A stretch of DNA of 19,810 nt, from assembly GCA_004555205.1 (NCBI GenBank), contig SFIY01000030.1, positions 1 through 19,810 of the forward strand, written 5' to 3'. Source of the stretch: Clostridiales bacterium (GTDB taxonomy: Bacteria; Bacillota; Clostridia; Oscillospirales; Oscillospiraceae). Under the pieces are notes generated by a model that saw nothing but the letters and a program-made list of their open reading frames with translations, was not told the origin of the DNA and did not search any database. Below, piece by piece: positions 14,397 through 19,810 of this stretch (its first letter is position 1; the number at the start of each line of letters is the position of its first letter). The position numbers and the translations under genes were made by a program.

Positions 14397-14627
14397 TCAA
14401 GTCTGTAAGCTGCCACTAAGCCTGATGCGCTTTGCACTCAACAAACGATGATGATAGTAGAATTGGGTAAATGACGATTCGTTGTCCCGACAGTCATTTG
14501 CCACATATCCAAGCAGTTGACGCAACAAAGGCGCGTACTCCGTGTGTCGGTATTGAGAGCATAAATTGCCGACCGGCTCTCTCGGCAAGTCAGCTATAAC
14601 AGAAAATACACAGGAGTAATTCGTCAT
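14397..14627 (-). CDS. Small hypothetical protein (doubtful)
   Basis: A 76-residue frame with a plausible composition: TEYAPLLRQLLGYVANDCRD in the middle and FTQFYYHHRLLSAKRIRLSG near the end. There is no good ribosome-binding site before the ATG. It is followed after 13 bases by the next minus-strand frame, as in a small operon. I do not recognise the family. It sits in the decayed stretch between the tRNA genes and the sigma-factor block. Confidence 0.35.
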   Translation of the reverse strand: MTNYSCVFSVIADLPREPVGNLCSQYRHTEYAPLLRQLLGYVANDCRDNESSFTQFYYHHRLLSAKRIRLSGSLQT

Positions 14628-14761
14628 AAATTAAGATTATCCATTACAAAATTGCGTCAGATGGGCTATGCTATATTCAGCATACTATTGCTGCACAGCA
14701 GGGAGAAACCCTTGCAGCGCCGGCAGCTCAGAAGCCGGCAGCTCATTCCGGGCTTGTAACC

Positions 14762-14929
14762 ATGAGGAACGGAAAGAAGCCGACATGCACATCCGCAACA
14801 GGCAAGCACTGCAGCACAGCAGTTAAGAAAGGAAGCGGGGACTACTGCAAAGTACGCGGATTCGCGGTAATCGACGGACAGAAGTATCACTCTGATTACG
14901 CACTTAAGGCAATCAGAACAGTTCAATAA
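14762..14929 (+). CDS. Small Cys-containing ORF, probably a C-terminal fragment
   Basis: 55 codons from ATG 14762 encode a Lys/Thr-rich segment with three cysteines and the ending FAVIDGQKYHSDYALKAIR. The same frame stays open upstream to a TAA near 14633, encoding an Ala/Pro repeat (APAAQKPAA) from a repeated CCGGCAGCTCA, without a start codon or ribosome-binding site. This suggests the tail of a longer protein whose front is missing. The next gene is the sigma factor 83 bases on. Not recognised. Confidence 0.3.
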   Translation: MRNGKKPTCTSATGKHCSTAVKKGSGDYCKVRGFAVIDGQKYHSDYALKAIRTVQ

Positions 14930-15012
14930 AGGCAATATCAGAAAGGGAAGGTTTTCTCTCCTTTCCGGACACGGCAGAATTTCAACATTTTTGACGGAAG
15001 AAGGACAGTACT

Positions 15013-15567
15013 GTGACAGGAGATGAAAAACTGTATCAGCAGTATCTTGCCGGGGATGAGGCGGCGGCGGATGAACTGGTCGCACGGTATGGTGATACGC
15101 TTGCATTATACATACACGGATTTCTTGGCGACCTTCATGAGGCAGAAGACCTGATGATCGAGGCGTTTGCCCTGATGTTCGCCAAGCCCCGGCCGGTCAG
15201 TGAGCAGGGCAGCTTCAGAGGATATCTGTTCAGGATTGGGAGAAATCTTGCCGGACGGCACCGGCAGAAGCACCGGCTGTGGCTTCTCAGTCTGGAGGAG
15301 CTGACCTTCGAGCCGAAGAGCGAAGTGCTGGCGGAAACGCCGTTTTACGGAGAGGAACGGAAACGGCAGCTCTATGAAGCCATGGAAAAGCTGAAGGATG
15401 ATTATCGGGAAGCACTGTATCTGGTATACTTTGAGGATATGAGCTACCGACAGGCAGCTTCCGTTATGGGGAAATCGGAAAGCCAGATTACCAAACTGGT
15501 TTACCGAGGAAAGCAAAGCCTGAAAATCATATTGGAAAAAGAAGGATTTGATTATGCGGACAAATGA
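15013..15567 (+). CDS. RNA polymerase sigma factor, sigma-70/ECF type
   Basis: A 184-residue protein with the two-domain layout of ECF sigma factors. Region 2 spans about residues 5-75: LYQQYLAGDEAAADELVARY and the core contact HEAEDLMIEAFALMF, then GSFRGYLFRIGRNLAGRH for -10 recognition. Region 4 spans about 115-175 with the helix-turn-helix YREALYLVYFEDMSYRQAAS, then VMGKSESQITKLVYRGKQSL. It would direct RNA polymerase to a small set of promoters. GTG 15013 has AGAAGGA 7-8 bases before it. It overlaps the next gene by 14 bases, which encodes a small membrane protein, and a PrsW-type protease gene follows two genes on, so control by membrane sequestration is likely (inference). Arg codons are CGG/AGA/AGG/CGA only, unlike the CGC/CGT-rich genes before 13.4 kb. 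Confidence 0.9.
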   Translation: MTGDEKLYQQYLAGDEAAADELVARYGDTLALYIHGFLGDLHEAEDLMIEAFALMFAKPRPVSEQGSFRGYLFRIGRNLAGRHRQKHRLWLLSLEELTFEPKSEVLAETPFYGEERKRQLYEAMEKLKDDYREALYLVYFEDMSYRQAASVMGKSESQITKLVYRGKQSLKIILEKEGFDYADK

Positions 15568-15943
15568 GGAACGCGCGGCACTGGTCCGGCAGCGTGCAAA
15601 AGAAATAAAAGAAGAACAGCGGAGAAAAAAACACAAAATTCAGATGACTGTTCTAAGCGGCGTGAGCCTGGCAGCGTGTCTGTGCATCCTGGTGGTCATC
15701 GGCAGCGTAATGCCCCGGCTTACCGCCGGGTTTGGCGAAGCACCGGTATCCCACACTTCGGGCGTAGCCAGTCTGCTGGCCGGAAGCGAGGCACTGGGCT
15801 ATGTGATGATGGCCATCCTTGCCTTTTTACTGGGGATCTGCGTGACGCTGCTCCTTCATGTAATCCACCGCAGGAAGCAGCGACAGATGCACGAGTCTGA
15901 TGCGAAAGCGTCTGATCCGAAGGAGTCAGGCGAGAATGGATAA
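15554..15943 (+). CDS. Small two-helix membrane protein, candidate anti-sigma or sensor
   Basis: 129 residues: a basic, helical N-terminus (1-30, RAKEIKEEQRRKKHK), membrane helix 1 at about 31-52, a loop of about 28 residues, membrane helix 2 at about 81-103 and a polar tail. No family is recognised. Overlap with the sigma gene (14 bases) and with the next gene (8 bases) shows tight coupling. The position directly after an ECF-like sigma gene is where anti-sigma factors usually lie, and the charged N-terminus would face the cytoplasm, but the classic zinc anti-sigma motif (H-x3-C-x2-C) is absent. A similar protein is encoded at 17338-17667. I start at ATG 15554, with AGAAGGA 7 bases before it. 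Confidence 0.8.
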   Translation: MRTNEERAALVRQRAKEIKEEQRRKKHKIQMTVLSGVSLAACLCILVVIGSVMPRLTAGFGEAPVSHTSGVASLLAGSEALGYVMMAILAFLLGICVTLLLHVIHRRKQRQMHESDAKASDPKESGENG

Positions 15944-16565
15944 CTTTGAAATTTTTGATAATGTTTTTCAGACCATGTCGCTGATGGTCATGATGATCGT
16001 TTCGGGTGCTGCCGGGCTGAAGTATTCCAGCCGCAAGCTGGTGGTGCTGGCCTGTGCTTATGGCGGTATCATGCTGGGGACGCTTTTTTATATGCTCCAT
16101 CTTACGATCATCGGAGACATCCCGCGGATCTTTTATGTATCTGAAATTTCCTGGATGGCCGGATATCTGTTTTTCCTTCTCCTTGTCATACTGCGGCAGG
16201 AACGAAAAAATGTGCACTTTCAGCCGGTTCCGGCAATGCTGGTGCTGTTTACCCTGATAGCCTCGGTGCACAGCGATGTCATGGGAAACTCCGTTCTCAT
16301 GTCCCTGGTATTCGGCGCGATCACAGGCACCATCGTATATATTTCCTCCCTCAGAATCCTCCGTGCCCGTCGGTCTCATATTCCTCCGGCAGCTTTCGAT
16401 TGGATGATGGTTGCCGTGGTGATTCTGCAGATTCTGGTGTATTTTGTCTCGGAATATATTTCGGACTTCAGCACCTTTAACCTGTACTTCGCCGTGGATA
16501 TCCTCTTTACTCTGAGCCTCTGCAGCCTGTTCTGGCTGATTAGAAAGGAGGTGCGGCAGAGTTGA
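15936..16565 (+). CDS. Polytopic membrane protein of unknown function
   Basis: 209 residues with about seven hydrophobic helices spread along the whole length (for example LVVLACAYGGIMLGTLFYML, WMAGYLFFLLLVIL, WMMVAVVILQILVYFVSEYI and a last one before WLIRKEVRQS). No catalytic motif is visible and no family is recognised. The layout, many helices with short loops and a basic end, would suit a membrane sensor or a partner of the protease that follows. GGAG lies 10 bases before ATG 15936. It overlaps both neighbours (8 bases upstream, 4 bases downstream), so it belongs to the same translation-coupled unit as the sigma factor and the PrsW protease. Confidence 0.8.
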   Translation: MDNFEIFDNVFQTMSLMVMMIVSGAAGLKYSSRKLVVLACAYGGIMLGTLFYMLHLTIIGDIPRIFYVSEISWMAGYLFFLLLVILRQERKNVHFQPVPAMLVLFTLIASVHSDVMGNSVLMSLVFGAITGTIVYISSLRILRARRSHIPPAAFDWMMVAVVILQILVYFVSEYISDFSTFNLYFAVDILFTLSLCSLFWLIRKEVRQS

Positions 16566-17203
16566 CCTATATTGAAAATGTGTTTATCTGCATTTCCGTA
16601 CCGCTGCTGCTTTCTCTGCTTTTTGTGAAAGGGACCCTGAGGAGGTATACCCTGTTTCTCTGCATCGGAATGGGCATCTGTATGGTATCGGCCTATGTGA
16701 ACAGCTTTTTTATGGAACTGTATCAGGTGGACGGTGTCACTGCGGCCATTGAAATATCTCCGGTCTGCGAGGAAATCCTGAAGCTGGTGCCGCTGCTGTT
16801 TTTTATCCTTATCTTTGAGCCGAAACCGAAGGAAATCACACCGGCCGCCATATCCATTGCCGTCGGCTTTGCCACCTTTGAAAATGTGTGCTACCTGTCG
16901 GAAAACGGAGCCGGGAATTTCACGTTCCTTCTGATCCGCGGCCTGTCAGCGGGTGCCATTCATATTTTGTGCGGTATTGCCGTCGGCTACGGCATCGCAT
17001 ACGTGTTCCGCCGGCGCTGGATTGCCGTCACCGGAACCGTCGGGATCCTGGGTGCCTGTATCGTCTTTCACGCCATATATAATCTGCTGGTTACGGCAGA
17101 AGGTGTCTGGCAGACGATCGGATACCTGTTTCCGTCCGTGCTGATTCTCTGCCTCTTCGGCTTGCGGATTCTGCTGCCGAAAGTACAGATTCGGCTGAAA
17201 TAG
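16562..17203 (+). CDS. PrsW-type intramembrane metalloprotease
   Basis: 213 residues, mostly membrane helices. The PrsW motifs of the CPBP/Abi-like superfamily are all present: Glu70-Glu71-x2-Lys74 (CEEILKLVP), FATFENVCY with Glu107-Asn108, His134 (SAGAIHIL) and His170-x3-Asn174 (FHAIYN). In Bacillus subtilis PrsW makes the first cut in the anti-sigma factor RsiW and so frees sigma-W; here the likely target is a membrane protein of this operon, which is an inference. The start is a TTG that overlaps the preceding stop (TTGA), with AAGGAGG 10 bases before it. A strong terminator follows after about 45 bases, ending the unit begun by the sigma gene. Confidence 0.88.
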   Translation: MTYIENVFICISVPLLLSLLFVKGTLRRYTLFLCIGMGICMVSAYVNSFFMELYQVDGVTAAIEISPVCEEILKLVPLLFFILIFEPKPKEITPAAISIAVGFATFENVCYLSENGAGNFTFLLIRGLSAGAIHILCGIAVGYGIAYVFRRRWIAVTGTVGILGACIVFHAIYNLLVTAEGVWQTIGYLFPSVLILCLFGLRILLPKVQIRLK

Positions 17204-17247
17204 CCGGACCGTTATAAACCGAAAAACCGATCATTCGACATTTTATC

Positions 17248-17288
17248 AAAAAAACTTCCACCCGGGGTGGAAGTTTTTTTCTTTTTTT
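17248..17288. terminator. Strong bidirectional terminator after the PrsW gene
   Basis: A perfect stem AAAAAACTTCCACC paired with GGTGGAAGTTTTTT around a CGG loop (about 17248-17280), followed by TTTTTTTCTTTTTTT. It splits the sigma-PrsW unit from the second unit at 17338. The 50 bases after it are T-rich, with a possible -10 TATTAT at 17294-17299 but no clear -35. Confidence 0.92.
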
Positions 17289-17337
17289 GTCTTTATTATT
17301 TTAAAGGAATAACAGGGAACGGAAGGAGGTCTGTGAA

Positions 17338-17667
17338 TTGAGGGACCGCAGCAGGAGAATGGAAGAAATACGCAGGCAGATTTCACGCTACCGCAGCAGA
17401 TATGAGAAAAGAATGATGGTCAGCCTGGCTGCCGTGTGCATCGCGTTGAGCGGCGGAATTGGGATTTTGCTCGGCATGAAACAGCAGCCGGGAATGCTCA
17501 CCATACAGACGGAGTATGGTACGGTGCTTTTACATAACGGAGGCGAAGCCTATATTGTGATCGGTGTCTTTGCCTTCCTTGCAGGAGCGGCACTCACCGT
17601 GCTCTGCATGAAGCTGAAGGCGGCGAAAGCCGCGAGCTGTCGGAAGGAGGGAGAACGGCTGAAATGA
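17338..17667 (+). CDS. Second small two-helix membrane protein, similar to 15554-15943
   Basis: 109 residues: very basic N-terminus (Arg-rich, 1-25), membrane helix 1 at about 26-47, a loop of about 24 residues, membrane helix 2 at about 72-91 and a Lys/Arg-rich tail. Architecture and parts of the sequence parallel the 129-residue protein after the sigma factor: helix 2 begins GxEA in both and shares the pattern AFLxGxxxT. I take them as paralogues; function unknown. The start is TTG 17338 with AAGGAGG 8 bases before it; a later in-frame ATG (17359) lacks such a site. Its stop overlaps the next gene's start (ATGA), tying it to the S66 peptidase. Confidence 0.75.
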   Translation: MRDRSRRMEEIRRQISRYRSRYEKRMMVSLAAVCIALSGGIGILLGMKQQPGMLTIQTEYGTVLLHNGGEAYIVIGVFAFLAGAALTVLCMKLKAAKAASCRKEGERLK

Positions 17668-18611
17668 TAAAAGCAAAACATCTGGAAAAGGGGAATACCA
17701 TTGGCGTGGTATCTCCGGCAAGCCCATCGGAGAACCGCAGCGAAATTGTTCGGGCGAAGGAATATCTGGAAAACCTGGGCTACAAGGTGGTCATCGGCAG
17801 AAATGTGAATAAGACCAAAGGCTTCACCGCGGCCAGTGAGCAGGACCGGGCGGATGATATCAATGAAATGTTTGAAAGGGACGATATTGATGCCGTCTTT
17901 GTAACACAGGGAGGATACGGTTCTGCCCAGATCATCGATAAGCTTGATTACGAACTGATCCGCAGAAAGCCGAAGATCTTCACCGGCTTCAGCGACATCA
18001 CATCCCTGCATCTGGCCATGCAGAAATTCAGCGGTCTGGTAACCTTCTACAGCCCGGGCATGGCACGGTTCAACGAGGAAGAGCTGAGTGAATATACGAA
18101 AGAGAGCTTTTTCCGGACGCTGAGCGTTCCTGAACCGGCCGGAGAAATCAAAAAAACAAGTCCGAAGAAGTGGCTCACATCCATTCACGGAGGTGTCTGC
18201 GAAGCGCCTGTCGTGGGGGGCTGCCTGACGCTGATCTGCGCCAGCCTGGGTACCCCTTACGAAATCGACTGTAAGGATAAAATCCTCTTTTTTGAGGATG
18301 TGGATGCAGAGCCATGGATCATGGACAACGCACTGAGCCATCTGCGGAATGCAGGCAAGCTGAACGATGCGGTGGGCTTCATGATCGGCCATTGTGAAAA
18401 CTGTGTGCCTTACGACTATAAACCGGGATTTGTATGTGACACCACGCTGGAGGATGTGCTCACCTACTATCTGAAGCCGCTGAAAAAACCCGCACTGTAC
18501 GGACTGCCCATGGGGCACGGCGATGACCTGGCCACACTGCCGCTGGGTGTCATGTGCCGGCTGGATGCAGACAAGAAAACATTCACGGTGTTAGAAGCCG
18601 GAGTGATATAA
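17664..18611 (+). CDS. S66 family L,D-carboxypeptidase (LdcA/MccF-like)
   Basis: A 315-residue cytoplasmic serine peptidase of family S66. Landmarks: IGVVSPASP near the start, VTQGGYGSAQIID (about 80-92), nucleophile Ser110 in FTGFSDITSLH, the Glu in FFEDVDAEPW (about 210) and the catalytic His in LPMGHGDDLATLPLG (about 283). LdcA members remove D-Ala from tetrapeptides when recycling peptidoglycan; MccF members cleave peptide antibiotics and give immunity. The sequence alone does not settle which. It overlaps the small membrane-protein gene upstream by 4 bases and is followed 19 bases later by an oligopeptide-binding lipoprotein gene, which favours uptake and trimming of cell-wall or other peptides. 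Confidence 0.92.
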   Translation: MIKAKHLEKGNTIGVVSPASPSENRSEIVRAKEYLENLGYKVVIGRNVNKTKGFTAASEQDRADDINEMFERDDIDAVFVTQGGYGSAQIIDKLDYELIRRKPKIFTGFSDITSLHLAMQKFSGLVTFYSPGMARFNEEELSEYTKESFFRTLSVPEPAGEIKKTSPKKWLTSIHGGVCEAPVVGGCLTLICASLGTPYEIDCKDKILFFEDVDAEPWIMDNALSHLRNAGKLNDAVGFMIGHCENCVPYDYKPGFVCDTTLEDVLTYYLKPLKKPALYGLPMGHGDDLATLPLGVMCRLDADKKTFTVLEAGVI

Positions 18612-18630
18612 AAACAAGGAGGAAACGAAG

Positions 18631-19668
18631 ATGAAGAAAGCCGGAAAGAAAATACTTGCAAGCCTGCTTGCACTGCTCCTGATTTTCTCACTGGCAGCCT
18701 GCGGAGGCAATCCATCCAAAAATGGGGACGGAGAAGTGATTTTTAACGTGGCAATCTCGGGTGGCTACGATACCCTGAACTTCTTCACAACCGACAGCAT
18801 GATGGTCTATGACTGGCTGAACGTAGCATACGATTCTCTGATTACCTATGACGAGGATTACAATGCCATTCCGAGAGTGGCAAAGGACTGGAAGGAAGAA
18901 AACAATGTGTGGACCTTCCATTTAAGGGACGATGTTTACTTCAGTGACGGCGAGCAGCTGACTTCTGCGGACGTAAAGTGGACCTACGAACATGCCGTCG
19001 ACAGCTACATGTATTCTCTCCATGCATCCGGTTTTGTGTCTATTGAATGTCCGGATGATTTCACCGTGGTATTCAATTGCGAAAACGCCAAGCCGGACAT
19101 GCTGTATCAGATTATTCCGATTCTGCCGGAACACATCTGGAGCGGCATGGAAGACGTACTCAGCTATGAACCGACCGAACTGGTAGGTTCCGGTCCGTTT
19201 ATCTACAGCCCGGAGAGAAGCGGCAGCGGCAGCACCGCCTTCGTGAAGAATGCGGAATACTGAGGCGACGTTCCGGTGATCGATGTACTGGTATTTACCG
19301 AATACGACAACACCGATGCCATTGCCCAGGCACTGAAGCTGGGTGAAGTGGATGCGGCATATACTCTGGAAAAGACTCAGTTGGATACGCTGAATGCGGT
19401 GTCCGGCATCGAAGCCGGTGCATATGCTTCCTTTGGCTTCGAGTATCTGGGATACAACCTGCTGGATGGACTGTGTGCAGATAAAACCATCCGCCATGCC
19501 ATTGACTACTGCGTAGACAGGGAAACCGTTGTTGAAATGAGTTACGGCGGACTGGCAGATATCGCTTACGGTGCGGTAAATAATGACGGTTTCGTCTATA
19601 CGCCTGCAGAAAAGAGAGAGCTGAACATTTGTCTTTTGCTCCTTTGGAGAAAGGGCTGTTCCGGCTGA
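18631..19668 (+). pseudogene. Family 5 oligopeptide-binding lipoprotein (OppA/DppA-like), broken and truncated
   Basis: The start is good (AAGGAGG before the ATG) and encodes a lipoprotein signal peptide with lipobox LAAC (Cys24), then a solute-binding domain of family 5: TFHLRDDVYFSDGEQLTSAD (about 92-111) is diagnostic, and DKTIRHAIDYCVDRE follows later. Codon 211 (19261-19263) is TGA where the family has Trp (N-x-x-Y-W-G-D-x-P-V-I-D), and the frame then continues in register with clear homology. Around 19620 the similarity stops and the frame runs into a hairpin, ending at 19668, about 345 codons in place of about 500 or more. No permease or ATPase genes follow. A dead or partial gene; originally it would have delivered peptides to an ABC importer. 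Confidence 0.88.
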
Positions 19669-19679
19669 ACAGCCCTTTC
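19649..19679. terminator. Hairpin at the broken end of the binding-protein gene
   Basis: A perfect 12-13-bp stem AAAGGGCTGTTC (19650-19661) with GAACAGCCCTTT (19667-19678), loop CGGCT. T runs are short on both sides. It looks like a terminator that now closes the truncated gene. Confidence 0.6.
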
Positions 19680-19688
19680 AAAGCAGCG

Positions 19689-19723
19689 AAAAAGGCGGCG
19701 ACGGCGCATTTGCCGTCGCCGCC
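19689..19723 (-). terminator. Terminator of the minus-strand gene at the window end
   Basis: A perfect 12-bp stem GGCGGCGACGGC (19694-19705) with GCCGTCGCCGCC (19712-19723), loop of 6, followed on the minus strand by TTTTTCG. Confidence 0.85.
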
Positions 19724-19746
19724 TCCGGCTTGGTGTCAATCACACA

Positions 19747-19810
19747 TTATTTGGCAGAAGACTTTCTCTTTCTGCTGTAAATGGCCGTTACGCCGGCGCC
19801 GGAAACAACG
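19747..19810 (-). CDS. C-terminal end of a membrane-anchored surface protein (partial)
   Basis: On the minus strand a frame enters from the window edge and ends at TAA (19749-19747). The last 20 residues, VVSGAGVTAIYSRKRKSSAK, are a hydrophobic stretch followed by a basic tail, as in the C-terminal anchor of Gram-positive cell-surface proteins. A sortase motif would lie outside the window. The frame choice is supported by this pattern and by the terminator 24 bases downstream. Confidence 0.6.
   Translation of the reverse strand, partial: VVSGAGVTAIYSRKRKSSAK

Noticed and set aside
14930..15012. Autoregulated ECF-type promoter before the sigma gene
   Set aside because: No convincing AAC-type -35 with a matching -10 was found at proper spacing.
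14666..15106. A 146-codon minus-strand frame
   Set aside because: It overlaps the start of the sigma factor and the small Cys ORF, has a Cys/Leu/Ser-rich composition and no ribosome-binding site.
19261..19263. TGA read as Trp (alternative genetic code)
   Set aside because: Other genes here use TGG for Trp and end with TGA (for example the sigma factor and the gene at 17338), so a nonsense mutation is simpler.
1..19810. CRISPR array
   Set aside because: No regularly spaced repeats were seen; the only close direct repeat noted is the 14-base pair at 9121-9153.

Overview
The window looks like chromosomal DNA from a gut-type, low-to-mid GC Firmicute, most likely a Clostridia member of the Oscillospiraceae/Butyricicoccaceae kind. 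That is an inference from strong Shine-Dalgarno sites, TTG/GTG starts, consensus sigma-A promoters, tRNA genes with encoded CCA, and the gene families present. I cannot name a species from sequence alone.

Layout. Bases 1-157 are the tail of an IS3-family transposase gene and a possible element end, followed by about 350 bases of hairpin-rich DNA without a convincing gene. Bases 510-3713 carry, on the minus strand, an HD-domain hydrolase, adenine deaminase (ade) and an adenine phosphoribosyltransferase-like enzyme with a structured leader, so this is a purine-salvage block. Divergent from it is a strongly expressed glutamate dehydrogenase (gdhA). Then come a membrane-anchored M15 D,D-carboxypeptidase, a DegV lipid-binding protein with a near-perfect promoter, an AI-2E family permease, tRNA-Leu(CAG), the AzlCD branched-chain amino acid exporter, a Cys-rich zinc-ribbon protein of unknown function, a CDF metal transporter, an ArsC/Spx-like protein that lacks both usual cysteines, and a SIR2 deacylase. 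A tRNA-Leu(GAG)-tRNA-Leu(CAG) pair closes this host-like part. The two tRNA-Leu(CAG) copies are identical over 88 bases and lie in inverted orientation 4.5 kb apart.

From about 13.69 kb the character changes. First come decayed fragments: a gene tail, a frameshifted DUF6061-like gene and two small minus-strand ORFs. Then comes a block (about 14.64-19.64 kb) with different arginine codon use and truncated reading frames at both ends. It encodes an ECF-like sigma factor, a small two-helix membrane protein, a polytopic membrane protein, a PrsW-type intramembrane protease, a second small two-helix protein resembling the first, an S66 L,D-carboxypeptidase and a lipoprotein oligopeptide-binding protein broken by a TGA at a conserved Trp position and then cut short. 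Sigma factor, candidate membrane regulator and PrsW protease overlap head to tail, which suggests an envelope-signal-responsive sigma circuit linked to peptidoglycan-peptide handling. This is the most interesting part of the window. The window ends in the C-terminal membrane anchor of a minus-strand surface protein behind its own terminator.
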